Source: Sphingobacteriaceae bacterium (lineage in GTDB: Bacteria; Bacteroidota; Bacteroidia; B-17B0; Aurantibacillaceae). Taken from it: a stretch of 64,000 bases of DNA. Shown piece after piece: positions 8,473 through 18,101 of this stretch; positions within the stretch are counted from its first letter, which is position 1; every line of letters begins with the position of its first letter. The stretch is taken from assembly GCA_002319075.1 (NCBI GenBank), contig NVQB01000001.1:1488001-1552000 (forward strand). Direction: 5' to 3'. The notes under the pieces were generated by a model. It saw nothing but the letters and a program-made list of their open reading frames with translations, did no database searches and had not been told where the DNA came from. The position numbers were made by a program, and so were the translations under genes.

Positions 8473-11082
8473 TTAATGCATCACGATTTTTTTAGTGCTG
8501 CTTTCTTTATCTGTCACCACTCGAATAATTACAATTTGATTTTGCATATCTATATTGAGACGTGTATTCGTTCCTGTACCTTCAACGTTGATATCCTCCA
8601 TTATTTTTTGACCGATTAAATTATAAGCTGAGATAGTAGCTTTTGTATTTTTTGAAAAAGCCGTTTTTACAAAAGCACCTTGCTGATCCTGGTTAATGAG
8701 GATAGAACCTGAATTGTATTCTTTAGGCATGCCTACAGTAAGACTCTCATCGCGGCAAAGCACTAAATCAAAACGCGGGGCCGAAGTTGTATCGCTGATA
8801 GTAAATACATAATCGCTTTGTTTTAAATCGTGGAAAGTATTTGTAAGATTATCTCTTAAACCTACACAGCCCGTATAATCTTTATAATCATGCGCATGAA
8901 TTGTATAAGTACCACTTGTGCTTACACGAACCAAAAGCGGAATTGTTCTGTTTTCGAATAAGGATGGCACAGAGTGAATACTGTAATCATCTCCCATAGC
9001 GTCTTTACTGGAGATACTTGTGTACTTACTATATGCACCAGGATATCCTAAATAACCTGGAGACTTAAACATTTTGTGTGCATCCCATTTCTTGTCATAA
9101 AAAGCAGTGGCATCTTCGTGTATTCTAAAAGCGGTTTCATCATTATCCGTTAATCCACTAAGCTTTAGCTTAAATATCTGACCATAATTGGTTGGATTAG
9201 GTTTTACAATCGGATTTGTGGTGCTCACTTTGTCTGCTTCACTGAACATTAAAGGTCCAGTGGTAAAGCCTGCATTTTCAACATAGAAACCCTGTCCTCC
9301 GGTTATATTGTCATCTAAGCCCAAACCAACTCCACCGACGTAAGATAAATCACCACCCTCAGCACTATACGCATAGATGGCATCGTATACAAGAAATCCA
9401 TCACCACCATTATTTGCAAGAACAGATGCCCATGAAACCGTTGAAGGATAAGGATTGGCAACCAAATTATAGAAAGGTGCGCTACCGCTATTAGTGATTG
9501 CAGGCGAACCAACAGAACCTTGCACAAGAACTCCTGTATTTACTAACTTAAGATCCGTTGTTGATGCAGAACCAGAGCCTACGTAAACCCAAAAGCCCTT
9601 ACCTGGTGTTAAAATAGTAGTAGAATTGATATTTGCCATTAATGTATCATAGTCGCTATTAGGTTCATCCCATCCTTGTATAGATTTGAAGTCCCCAGCA
9701 TCTGCCGGCTCGTAAATGCAACCGTAGCAAGTCATTGGAATGCCCGTTGGTCCACCTGCGCCGGCATCCCAGCTAGAGATAGGCTGACTTTGAACACCTC
9801 TAATACCAAGGTTAGCCCAATCTGTATTTGGACCCGGTAAAAAAGTTTCAACAATCACATTTCCGTTGACAGCTCCGCCTGCGCCTATTTGAGCAACACG
9901 GGCCGTTCCCGAAGCATCTGCCTGCAAGGTCAGGAAACCCGCTGAATTAAATGTTGCACCAGCCTCAACTGTTAACGCATCAATTAAACTTACAGCATTC
10001 GCCAGAGTTGCGCTGGAGCCATTCTTAACCGTGATGTTTTGTGGAGTAAAGGTTCCACTGATAGTGGAGCTACCGTTAAATCCAAGCACACTGCCTGCCG
10101 GAAAAGTTGCACTTGCACCACTTATTACATTAAAATCCTTATTAATTAAAACCTCAGCTAAAGGAAAGGTAACAGATGAACCCGCTTGTAAAGCCAGGTT
10201 ATCAAAGGATGAAGCACCATTAATAGTCGCACCAGTTCCATACATATTTACGGTAGAGGTGCCGGGAACGAGAGTTCCGGTAATAAATGAATAATTTCCT
10301 CTCAAGTTAAGGCTTCCAGAAAGAGAGTAACTTCCAGTGGTATTCATTGTAACGTTCGCTAAATAAGCTGTTCCGGCACCACTAGTAGATGCAATAATAT
10401 TTGCACCAGTTCCGTCAAAAATAAAGGTGCCAGTGTTAGAAGTGTTATTAGTAGTGTTGGAGGCATTTCCCAAACTTAGGGTATTTTTAATATGAGCGGT
10501 ACCAACAAATACGTACTGCCTTGCTCCCGGGCTAACCATGGAGAATGTACCTACACTTAAATTAGAACCGAAATCTATAGTTATTGCGCTAGTTCCACCT
10601 CCGGAAGTAAAGTATAAATGATTTAAAATTAATCCGCCAGAAAATGTAAAGGAATTTCCGGCATTACTTGAAATTATTACTGTTCCGCTTGTCGCACTGA
10701 ATAGACCTGAACCGCTGCTTGTAATTGAACCATTACCATTGTTAATAAATGTAGAATTTGAGCTCACAGCTAAAGTGCCGCCATTAACAGCTATACTTGT
10801 AGCTATATTATGAACTCCATTTCCCATGTTAAAGGTACCGGCATACCCTAGTTGCATTGTAATCATTCCCACATCTATTCCAACACCAGCGGGTATTATG
10901 CAATCAACTGTTACCAAAGCCGGAAAAACAAGATCATCGCCTGGACCTGGAATCCCACTTAAGCCTAAATTCCAATTTGCCGCTGTAGTGTAAGACGTGC
11001 TGCTTGCACCCGTCCAGGTAAAAGTTGCGGATCTTCCAACGAAACAACTTAAAATTAATCCTAAAATAAATATTTTTTTCAT
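8473..11082 (-). CDS. Large T9SS-secreted beta-helix-like surface protein
   Basis: About 869 residues from the ATG at 11082 (MKKIFILGLILSCFVGRSA signal peptide). An in-frame TTG 15 nt upstream is a less likely start. The N-terminal half opens with FTWTGASSTSYTTAANW and is a Gly/Ser/Thr/Asn-rich series of short beta strands, as in right-handed beta-helix adhesins. The C-terminus (about the last 75 residues: KATISAYNLIGQKI ... VTDKESSTKKIVMH) fits a T9SS type A sorting domain, which targets the protein through the SprA-containing translocon to the cell surface. No catalytic motif seen. Ligand unknown. Confidence 0.85.
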   Translation of the reverse strand: MKKIFILGLILSCFVGRSATFTWTGASSTSYTTAANWNLGLSGIPGPGDDLVFPALVTVDCIIPAGVGIDVGMITMQLGYAGTFNMGNGVHNIATSIAVNGGTLAVSSNSTFINNGNGSITSSGSGLFSATSGTVIISSNAGNSFTFSGGLILNHLYFTSGGGTSAITIDFGSNLSVGTFSMVSPGARQYVFVGTAHIKNTLSLGNASNTTNNTSNTGTFIFDGTGANIIASTSGAGTAYLANVTMNTTGSYSLSGSLNLRGNYSFITGTLVPGTSTVNMYGTGATINGASSFDNLALQAGSSVTFPLAEVLINKDFNVISGASATFPAGSVLGFNGSSTISGTFTPQNITVKNGSSATLANAVSLIDALTVEAGATFNSAGFLTLQADASGTARVAQIGAGGAVNGNVIVETFLPGPNTDWANLGIRGVQSQPISSWDAGAGGPTGIPMTCYGCIYEPADAGDFKSIQGWDEPNSDYDTLMANINSTTILTPGKGFWVYVGSGSASTTDLKLVNTGVLVQGSVGSPAITNSGSAPFYNLVANPYPSTVSWASVLANNGGDGFLVYDAIYAYSAEGGDLSYVGGVGLGLDDNITGGQGFYVENAGFTTGPLMFSEADKVSTTNPIVKPNPTNYGQIFKLKLSGLTDNDETAFRIHEDATAFYDKKWDAHKMFKSPGYLGYPGAYSKYTSISSKDAMGDDYSIHSVPSLFENRTIPLLVRVSTSGTYTIHAHDYKDYTGCVGLRDNLTNTFHDLKQSDYVFTISDTTSAPRFDLVLCRDESLTVGMPKEYNSGSILINQDQQGAFVKTAFSKNTKATISAYNLIGQKIMEDINVEGTGTNTRLNIDMQNQIVIIRVVTDKESSTKKIVMH

Positions 11083-11319
11083 GTATGTAGTGTTCAAAAT
11101 TGAGTGAAGTAAATGTAGTAAAATATTTTAAACCTGAATCATCTTTTTTGCGGTGAAACTTACATAGTACATGATTTTCAATTGCTTGAGTTGTTCCTCT
11201 TTCAATGAAAACAGCATGTCTTTCTGCGCCGATTTTTAACATTTGGCCGCAATGTCTTCCTTTTGTTTAGTCCTTTAACCATTTATATAATTCGAAACTA
11301 AAACTCTCATTTAAATTAA

Positions 11320-11327
11320 TACTTTTG
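11320..11327 (+). promoter_or_regulatory. -7 promoter box for the TonB-dependent receptor
   Basis: TACTTTTG matches TAnnTTTG and ends 18 nt before the ATG at 11346. It overlaps an in-frame TTG at 11325, which therefore cannot be the start codon. Confidence 0.55.
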
Positions 11328-11345
11328 CGACTCATTTTCCCTTAT

Positions 11346-13700
11346 ATGAGATCGTTTTTACTTTGTTTCAGCCTGCTTTTTTCGTCCTTCAGCATTTTCT
11401 CCCAAACAACAGGTTCTGTTAAGGGCTTTGTTTATGATAAAGCAAATGGCGAGCCAGTTCCTTTCAGCAACGTGTTTTTCAGGGGAACAACCATAGGTGC
11501 CAATACAGATATCAATGGTTTCTTTAACATTAACCGCATTCCTCCCGGCGAATATACGTTGTTGGTAGTGAGCCTTGACTTTGATACGATCGCGGAAGTG
11601 GTTAACGTAAAGGCTGGCGAGATTATTAATAAAAAATTGTTTGTTATTAAAGGAGGGGTAAAATTGCAGGAGGTGGAGATTAATACCACTGCTTCAGAAA
11701 AAATTGAAAATACCTCGGTAGCGGTTCAGAAAATCGATCCTATTGTTATTAATAAGCTTCCCAGTGTTGGAGAACCGGACATTGCGCAGTATTTACAGGT
11801 GCTGCCAGGAGTTGTGTTTACGGGTGACCAGGGCGGACAACTCTATATACGCGGTGGTTTACCAGTACAAAATAAAGTTCTGCTCGACGGATTGATCGTG
11901 TACAATCCCTTCCACTCTATTGGTTTATTTTCTGTGTTCGACGCTGATATTATGAAAAACGCAGACGTTTACAGTGCGGGATTTGGGGCGGAGTATGGGG
12001 GAAGAACTTCCTCCATTATGGATATTACCACCCGTGATGGAAATAAAAAACGCGCCTCAGGAAAAATTTCAGCTTCTACTTTTGGCGCTAAAGCTATGAT
12101 CGAAGGTCCTTTTAAAAAACTGAAGGAAAACGGAAACACCAGTGCTTCTTACATTTTATCTGCCAAACATTCTTATTTACCACAAACTTCTAAAACGCTC
12201 TACAGTTACGCCAATCCCAACGGTTTACCTTTTTATTATACGGATATATACGGCAAAGTATCCATCAATTCCACAGGTGGTAGCAAGGTAAGTGCTTTCG
12301 GTTTTAATTTCAAAGATAAAGTGACTTATGCGGACATAGCATCGTTCGACTGGCAGAACACCGGCGCAGGAATTAATTTTCTATTGGTGCCGCAATCGAG
12401 TAATTTATTGATTGAAGGTCTATTTGCATTTTCTAAATACCAGGTAAATTACACGAATCCCACTTTGGAAAGTGATTCTAAATCGAGCACTATTAGCGGC
12501 GTTAACACGGGTTTTAATTTTGTAAAATTTATTGGCAAGCAGGAACTTCGTTTTGGTTTTGAAGGGGTTATTACGAATACGCAATACAATGTTCTCAATC
12601 CTTATTATGCAAAGATTACCATGCTTCGGTCTACAACCGACATTGCAGGGTTCATAAAATACAAATACATCGACAGAAAAAAACGTTTTGTGTTTGAACC
12701 CAGTTTCCGTATGCAGTATTATGCAACATTAGGAATCGCTTCTCCAGAACCAAGAGGATCTCTGAAAGTAAACTTCACCAAAAAAATCCGTTTCAAGGCT
12801 GCAGGTGGTTTGTATAGTCAAACCCTTATTAGTGCGAACAGTGATAGAGATATCGTGAATTTGTTTTACGGCTTTATCAATGCTCCTGAGAGTCAGGATA
12901 TTTCTCCGTCCTATCTTGATAAGGAGGGCAAAACACAAAGCGTAAATTCAGCTGTTCAAAAAGCAACACATGTGGTGGCTGGTTTTGAGTTTGATCTTTT
13001 CAAATACTTTGATCTGAATGTGGAAGTTTACCAGAAAAACTTTAACCAGGTTATTAATATAAACCGTGATAAAATTTTTGAAGATAATACCAGTAACGCG
13101 GCGCGTCCTGATGAATTAAAAAAGAATTTTGTTATTGAGCAAGGCCGTGCGCGTGGCTTTGACTTTACTTTAAAATACGACCGCAAACGTTTTTACTTCT
13201 GGGCTGTGTACTCTTTAACATTCAACGACAGATGGGTGGAAAGTAATGCTACATCCACTCCAACAGTACAAAACTATGCTCCAAATTTTGATCGTCGCCA
13301 TAACGTTAACCTTGTAACCTCTTATAATTTTGGCAAGAAAAAACAGTGGGAACTTAATGGGCGTTGGAACTTCGGAACAGGCTTTCCGTTCACGCCTACA
13401 CAAGGTTACATTAACCAGCTAAACCCTTCAGGAAACATTAACTATAATTTTAATACCGGTAATGGTAATCTGAATTACATTCCGGGAGAACTGAACAGTG
13501 CAAGGCTGCCAACGTATCACCGTTTTGACATAGGAGTGAAATATAAATACAAATGGACCGACAAAACTACACTGGAGGTGAGTTTTGGGGCCACCAATAT
13601 TTATAACCGCGAAAACATATTTTATGTAGACCGCTTTACTTTTCAGCGCATAAATCAGTTGCCAATTATGCCAAATCTGAATCTTAGCCTGACATTTTAA
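11346..13700 (+). CDS. TonB-dependent outer-membrane receptor
   Basis: About 784 residues. The ATG at 11346 gives MRSFLLCFSLLFSSFSIFSQ, a signal peptide; the upstream TTG lies in the promoter. Domains in order: carboxypeptidase-regulatory-like beta sandwich (GSVKGFVYDKANGEPVPFSN to about residue 100), TonB plug (DIAQYLQVLPGVVFTGDQGG, QLYIRGGLPVQNKVLLDG, GFGAEYGGRTSSIMDI), and a 22-strand-type barrel ending in PIMPNLNLSLTF with a terminal aromatic residue. It would import a bulky ligand using TonB-ExbBD energy. No SusD partner is next to it, so a glycan-uptake role is not supported. Ligand unknown. Confidence 0.93.
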   Translation: MRSFLLCFSLLFSSFSIFSQTTGSVKGFVYDKANGEPVPFSNVFFRGTTIGANTDINGFFNINRIPPGEYTLLVVSLDFDTIAEVVNVKAGEIINKKLFVIKGGVKLQEVEINTTASEKIENTSVAVQKIDPIVINKLPSVGEPDIAQYLQVLPGVVFTGDQGGQLYIRGGLPVQNKVLLDGLIVYNPFHSIGLFSVFDADIMKNADVYSAGFGAEYGGRTSSIMDITTRDGNKKRASGKISASTFGAKAMIEGPFKKLKENGNTSASYILSAKHSYLPQTSKTLYSYANPNGLPFYYTDIYGKVSINSTGGSKVSAFGFNFKDKVTYADIASFDWQNTGAGINFLLVPQSSNLLIEGLFAFSKYQVNYTNPTLESDSKSSTISGVNTGFNFVKFIGKQELRFGFEGVITNTQYNVLNPYYAKITMLRSTTDIAGFIKYKYIDRKKRFVFEPSFRMQYYATLGIASPEPRGSLKVNFTKKIRFKAAGGLYSQTLISANSDRDIVNLFYGFINAPESQDISPSYLDKEGKTQSVNSAVQKATHVVAGFEFDLFKYFDLNVEVYQKNFNQVININRDKIFEDNTSNAARPDELKKNFVIEQGRARGFDFTLKYDRKRFYFWAVYSLTFNDRWVESNATSTPTVQNYAPNFDRRHNVNLVTSYNFGKKKQWELNGRWNFGTGFPFTPTQGYINQLNPSGNINYNFNTGNGNLNYIPGELNSARLPTYHRFDIGVKYKYKWTDKTTLEVSFGATNIYNRENIFYVDRFTFQRINQLPIMPNLNLSLTF

Positions 13701-13717
13701 TACTTGCATTTCCTCTA

Positions 13718-13746
13718 AAAAAAGTTCCGCTTGCCGGAACTTTTTT
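13718..13746 (+). terminator. Intrinsic terminator after the TonB-dependent receptor
   Basis: Stem GTTCCG / CGGAAC (loop CTTGC) extended by A6 on the left and T6 on the right, 17 nt after the stop codon at 13700. Confidence 0.88.
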
Positions 13747-13820
13747 GTTTTCGATCAATCTCTGTATTTGCATTTTGGTCCTTATTTAATTTGTAATTTA
13801 GACATTTATATACGCAGAAC

Positions 13821-14375
13821 ATGGCATTTAAAATATATACAAAAACAGGCGATAAAGGTCAGACGTCCTTAATTGGCGGGACGCGCCTGCCTAAACATCA
13901 TATACGAATTGAAGCATACGGTACCGTAGATGAGCTCAATTCGCACATTGGATTACTGAGAGATGTTACGGACGATATTTCTACAAAAGAGCTTCTGACT
14001 CAGATACAAGACCGGCTCTTTACTATCGGTTCTCAACTTGCCGCAGATCCTCTGAAAAATAAAATGCAATTACCTATAGTACACGAAGAGGATATTGTTG
14101 CCCTTGAAAAAGCCATTGATGGCATAGACAAAGTAGTACCCGAAATGAAATCTTTTGTTTTACCGGGAGGACATATTTACGTTTCGTATTGTCATATAGC
14201 GCGTTGTGTGTGCCGTAGGGCAGAAAGAGCTGTTTTAAGACTAGCGGAAAACGAACAGGTAGACGAAATTCATGGCAAATACCTTAACCGCCTTTCTGAC
14301 TATTTGTTTATGCTTTCGCGTTGGTATACACTGGAGTTAAAAGCGGAAGAGATTCCATGGAAGCCAAAACTGTAG
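13821..14375 (+). CDS. PduO-type cob(I)alamin adenosyltransferase
   Basis: Transfers the 5'-deoxyadenosyl group of ATP to cob(I)alamin, making coenzyme B12. The 184-residue length and motifs fit the PduO family: N-terminal KIYTKTGDKGQTSLIGGTR (ATP loop), YGTVDELNSHIG, FVLPGGH, ARCVCRRAERAV and YLNRLSDYLFMLSRW. No other cobalamin genes are adjacent, so it may serve salvage. A degenerate -7 box (TAATTTAG, 13794-13801) sits 19 nt upstream. Confidence 0.95.
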   Translation: MAFKIYTKTGDKGQTSLIGGTRLPKHHIRIEAYGTVDELNSHIGLLRDVTDDISTKELLTQIQDRLFTIGSQLAADPLKNKMQLPIVHEEDIVALEKAIDGIDKVVPEMKSFVLPGGHIYVSYCHIARCVCRRAERAVLRLAENEQVDEIHGKYLNRLSDYLFMLSRWYTLELKAEEIPWKPKL

Positions 14376-14527
14376 TTTTACCTCCTTAGTATTAGAGACA
14401 TGTTTTTAGGTTTTAAATAGCCAATTTTGAACAAAGCCTTCTAACATATTTTAGTTTTATTAATGCATAAAAGCCTGTATTTTTACCGCAAATACGGAAT
14501 TTGTTATTTTCCCCCACTTAAAAAATT

Positions 14528-15733
14528 ATGAATCAAGCATATATAATTAACGGACTCAGAACTGCTATTGGAAATTTTGGTGGTACCTTGGCAAGTGTTC
14601 GCGCAGACGACATGGCTGCGTTTGTATTAAAAGAACTGGCTAAAAAAAATCCTTCACTTGACCTTTCACAAATTGGCGATGTTGTAATGGGCTGCGCTAA
14701 TCAGGCGGGAGAAGATAATCGCAATGTTGCGCGCATGGCCTTATTGCTTGCAGGGTATCCCATGTCGGTACCTGGTCAAACCGTTAACCGTTTATGCGCA
14801 AGTGGCTTAAGTGCCTCGATTGATGCTGCAAGAGCGATTCAGGTGGGCGACGAAGATATCATGGTAGCTTCGGGTGTTGAGAATATGACCCGCGGTCCAC
14901 TCGTGATGAGCAAGGCTTCCAGCCCTTATGGACGCGACCAACAATTATACGACAGCAGTTTTGGATGGCGATTTATTAATCCCAAAATGAAGGAAATGTA
15001 TGGGGTAGATGCTATGGGTGAAACTGCAGAAAATGTTGCAGAAAAATATTCCATCAACCGTGCAGACCAGGATCAATTTGCCTTTTGGAGTCAACAGAAA
15101 GCGGCAAAAGCGGTAGAAAATAAACGTTTTGAAAAAGAGATCGTGGGTCTTGAAATTCCTCAGAAAAAAGGGGATTCCATTCTTTTTGCCAAAGACGAAT
15201 TTTCAAAACCAAAAACAAATCTTGAAAGTTTGGCTACCCTGAAACCTGCTTTTAAAAAAGACGGAACAGTCACTGCCGGAAATGCTGCCGGACTAAACGA
15301 TGGCGCTGCGGCTCTATTATTAGCCAGCGAAGCCGGAATGAAAACTAATAATCTTAAACCACTTGCAAGAATTGTATCGAGTGCTGTAGTTGGAGTTGAG
15401 CCAAGAATTATGGGAATTGGCCCGGTAGAAGCCGCCAATAAAGCTTTGAAACGCGCTGGATTAACCTTCAAAGACATTGACCTTATAGAATTGAATGAAG
15501 CATTTGCAGCACAGAGTCTTGCCTGCGTGCGTGCCTGGAACCTTGCTGATAACGACGAGCGTATCAATATAAACGGGGGCGCAATAGCTTTAGGTCATCC
15601 TCTGGGAATGAGTGGCGCGCGTATCTTAAATTCTGCGGCTATTGATCTGCAACTTCACAACAAAAAATATGCACTTGTTACCATGTGTATTGGACTTGGC
15701 TTAGGCTACGCTGTTATTATTGAAAAGTGCTAA
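14528..15733 (+). CDS. Acetyl-CoA C-acyltransferase (thiolase, PcaF-like)
   Basis: A 401-residue degradative thiolase. The nucleophile C90 lies in RLCASGLSA, H357 in GGAIALGHPLGMSGAR and the second catalytic C387 in MCIGLGLG; the usual GxG after CIG reads LGLG here. FGWRFINPKM, YGVDAMGETAENVA and GTVTAGNAAGLNDGAAAL resemble 3-oxoadipyl-CoA thiolases (PcaF/PaaJ) more than FadA. No aromatic-degradation or beta-oxidation genes are next to it, so the substrate is open: 3-oxoadipyl-CoA or a generic 3-ketoacyl-CoA. Confidence 0.9.
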   Translation: MNQAYIINGLRTAIGNFGGTLASVRADDMAAFVLKELAKKNPSLDLSQIGDVVMGCANQAGEDNRNVARMALLLAGYPMSVPGQTVNRLCASGLSASIDAARAIQVGDEDIMVASGVENMTRGPLVMSKASSPYGRDQQLYDSSFGWRFINPKMKEMYGVDAMGETAENVAEKYSINRADQDQFAFWSQQKAAKAVENKRFEKEIVGLEIPQKKGDSILFAKDEFSKPKTNLESLATLKPAFKKDGTVTAGNAAGLNDGAAALLLASEAGMKTNNLKPLARIVSSAVVGVEPRIMGIGPVEAANKALKRAGLTFKDIDLIELNEAFAAQSLACVRAWNLADNDERININGGAIALGHPLGMSGARILNSAAIDLQLHNKKYALVTMCIGLGLGYAVIIEKC

Positions 15734-15744
15734 TTAACAGGCAA

Positions 15745-15752
15745 TAAATTTG
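15745..15752 (+). promoter_or_regulatory. Promoter for upp-bshC (-7 box, with -33 TTG)
   Basis: TAAATTTG matches TAnnTTTG. TTG at 15720-15722 lies 22 nt upstream as a -33 element and overlaps the end of the thiolase gene. The box ends 26 nt before the upp ATG. Confidence 0.6.
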
Positions 15753-15778
15753 CAATGAAAGAACTAAATTAAAATAGT

Positions 15779-16429
15779 ATGGTACATAATCTCGCGCTTG
15801 AAAATTCTATTTTAAACCAGTTCATTACTGAGATCAGGGATATAGAAATCCAGAAAGACGCCATGCGTTTTCGAAGAAATCTGGAACGCCTGGGTGAAAT
15901 TTTTGCTTATGAAATAAGCAAGACGCTCACATATCAGAAAGTACAAACTACAACGCCTTTAGGCATTGCAGATTCAAAAGTTTTAACCAGTCAACCTGTT
16001 ATAGCAACTATTCTACGGGCCGGTTTGCCGCTTCACCAGGGACTTCTAAACTTTTTTGACATGGCGGCAAATGCTTTTATCGGAGCTTACCGCAGACACC
16101 ATAAAAACAATACATTTGAAATTGCTTTAGAATATACAAGTTGTCCTGACATTAGCGACAAAACAGTTATACTCTGCGATCCCATGTTAGCTTCGGGATC
16201 TTCCATTATTTTGGCTTACAAGGCGCTTTTAACACGAGGTATTCCAAAGCACACCCATATTGTATGTGCGATTGCAAGCGCTGAAGGACTTGATTACATA
16301 AAAACACATATGCCGTCTCCAAATTATACGGTTTGGTGCGGCGCAATAGACCAGGAGCTCACAGCACAGGCTTACATTGTACCAGGACTGGGCGACGCAG
16401 GAGATCTTGCATTTGGAAACAAATTGTAA
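15779..16429 (+). CDS. upp: Uracil phosphoribosyltransferase
   Basis: Salvages uracil with PRPP to UMP. At 216 residues it fits the family. The PRPP-binding loop CDPMLASGSS (133-142) is intact, preceded by the segment ATILRAGLPLHQGLL, and the C-terminal uracil-binding region includes PGLGDAGDLAFGN. The first gene of a likely two-gene operon: bshC starts 2 nt after its stop. The promoter is at 15745-15752. Confidence 0.95.
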   Translation: MVHNLALENSILNQFITEIRDIEIQKDAMRFRRNLERLGEIFAYEISKTLTYQKVQTTTPLGIADSKVLTSQPVIATILRAGLPLHQGLLNFFDMAANAFIGAYRRHHKNNTFEIALEYTSCPDISDKTVILCDPMLASGSSIILAYKALLTRGIPKHTHIVCAIASAEGLDYIKTHMPSPNYTVWCGAIDQELTAQAYIVPGLGDAGDLAFGNKL

Positions 16430-16431
16430 CT

Positions 16432-18027
16432 ATGTTAAAGAAAACAACACTGAATTTTAAAAGCGCGGGAGTTTTAAGCTCTTTGGTGCTCAACTATTTA
16501 AATAAAGAAGAAAAACTAAAACCGTTTTACGATTTTTTTCCAGACGAAAAAGGTTTTTCAGAATTATTAAAAAAACATCCCTACCAAAACTTTGACAGAA
16601 ATCTTCTTTCTGAAATTCTCATAAAGCAAGCCGCTATTGTAGAAAATACTTCAGAAAGTTCTTCAGCCAATATTCTTAAACTAAAAGAAGCTACAACTTT
16701 TACCGTAACCACAGGCCATCAATTGTGTTTATTTACCGGGCCACTTTATTTTATTTACAAAATAATTTCTACGATCAATCTTGCTGAAAGTTTAAAGAAA
16801 AAATTCCCTGCTCATGACTTCGTTCCCGTTTATTGGATGGCTACTGAAGATCATGATTTTGAAGAGGTAAATAATTTTAGTTCACTGGGTAAAACAATTA
16901 CCTGGAAAAGCGCACAGGGTGGCGCAGTGGGCAGTTTTAAAACGCAGGAATTAAAAAAATTACTTCCAGAGCTACAAGAACTTTTCGGAAGGTCACAAAA
17001 TGCAACTTATCTCATTTCGCTTTTTGAGAATGCTTATTTAAAACACGAAAATCTTTCAGATGCAACACGCTTTCTGGTAAACGAACTTTTCGGAGAATAT
17101 GGATTGGTGATACTTGATGGCGACGACAAACAATTCAAACAACAATTTAAAGAAGAGTTCAAAAAAGATATTTTTGAAAATTCACCCTTTGAATTAGTAA
17201 ATGCTTCCATTAACGAGTTAGATAAACTTGGTTATTCTTCACAGGTTAATCCAAGAACCATTAACTGTTTTTATATAGAGGAGGGTCTGCGTGTGAGATT
17301 AGAAAAAACAGGAGATGTTTTTAACCTGGTAGGCACAAAAAGATCTTTCACAAAAGATGAACTTACCGAGATTATCGAGAAAACGCCAGAAAAGATCAGT
17401 CCGAACGTTGTACTAAGACCGCTTTACCAACAGGTTATTCTTCCTAATCTTGCCTATGTGGGAGGGCCTGGTGAACTGGCCTATTGGCTGGAATTTAAAC
17501 GCTTGTTCGAGGCTTCCTCTGTTTTATTTCCCATTTTAATGCCACGTAACTTTATTAGTGTGGTTGACAAAGTCACAGAAAGCAAAATTGAAAAGCTTGA
17601 CTTTGAAGTTGGTGATTTTTATAAGTCAGAACAAGATCTGATAAAAGAACTTCAAAGTAAAAAAGATTCTATTTTTGATTTATCATCTGAAACAAAAAGT
17701 CTTTCCGATTTTTATTCGAAAATTCTTGAAAGAGCCAGCGCTACCGATAAAACGCTTTCAGGCAGCGTATCCGCCGAATTACAAAGAGCTCTTAATGGCT
17801 TTGAACGCATTGTGGGAAAAACAAACCGCGCCATTCGCCGCAAATACGAAACAGAAATCAACCAATTGAGCGGAATCAAACAAAGACTGTTTCCGAAAAA
17901 TGTGCCTCAAGAACGTTATGAGAACTTCTCTTCTTTTTATCTGAGTTATGGAAAAAATTTCATCGTTGAAATAAAAGAAAAGACAGATCCTTTCTTACTT
18001 GAACAGGCCATTTTTATCGAGGAGTAG
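16432..18027 (+). CDS. bshC: Bacillithiol biosynthesis cysteine-adding enzyme
   Basis: Predicted to join cysteine to glucosaminyl-malate, the last step of bacillithiol synthesis. The product is 531 residues from ATG 16432 (MLKKTTLNFKSAGVLSSLV); the open frame extends upstream through upp but this start is the obvious one. Recognisable BshC stretches are TVTTGHQLCLFTGPLYFIYK, PVYWMATEDHDFEEVN, LRPLYQQVILPNLAYVGGPGE and a long helical segment near residues 400-480. Immediately downstream of upp. No bshA/bshB in the window. Confidence 0.93.
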   Translation: MLKKTTLNFKSAGVLSSLVLNYLNKEEKLKPFYDFFPDEKGFSELLKKHPYQNFDRNLLSEILIKQAAIVENTSESSSANILKLKEATTFTVTTGHQLCLFTGPLYFIYKIISTINLAESLKKKFPAHDFVPVYWMATEDHDFEEVNNFSSLGKTITWKSAQGGAVGSFKTQELKKLLPELQELFGRSQNATYLISLFENAYLKHENLSDATRFLVNELFGEYGLVILDGDDKQFKQQFKEEFKKDIFENSPFELVNASINELDKLGYSSQVNPRTINCFYIEEGLRVRLEKTGDVFNLVGTKRSFTKDELTEIIEKTPEKISPNVVLRPLYQQVILPNLAYVGGPGELAYWLEFKRLFEASSVLFPILMPRNFISVVDKVTESKIEKLDFEVGDFYKSEQDLIKELQSKKDSIFDLSSETKSLSDFYSKILERASATDKTLSGSVSAELQRALNGFERIVGKTNRAIRRKYETEINQLSGIKQRLFPKNVPQERYENFSSFYLSYGKNFIVEIKEKTDPFLLEQAIFIEE

Positions 18028-18067
18028 TCAGCAGCTTTCCGTTTTTACTATTCCCTTACTTGTACTT

Positions 18068-18075
18068 TAATTTTG
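18068..18075 (+). promoter_or_regulatory. -7 promoter box for T9SS cargo
   Basis: TAATTTTG matches TAnnTTTG and ends 26 nt before the ATG at 18102, which argues against the in-frame TTG at 18060 as start. No -33 TTG seen. Confidence 0.5.
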
Positions 18076-18101
18076 TACATTTAACTGAATATAAATTCCA
18101 G

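Noticed and set aside
11083-11345. Gene in the 263-bp gap between the T9SS cargo and the TonB receptor
   Set aside because: The minus-strand open frame over 10934-11242 is an out-of-frame shadow of the cargo gene's start; no conserved product or start. Only the promoter box at 11320 is supported.
16333-16431. Longer N-terminus of BshC
   Set aside because: It lies inside upp in another frame with Arg-rich nonsense sequence; ATG 16432 is the family-typical start.
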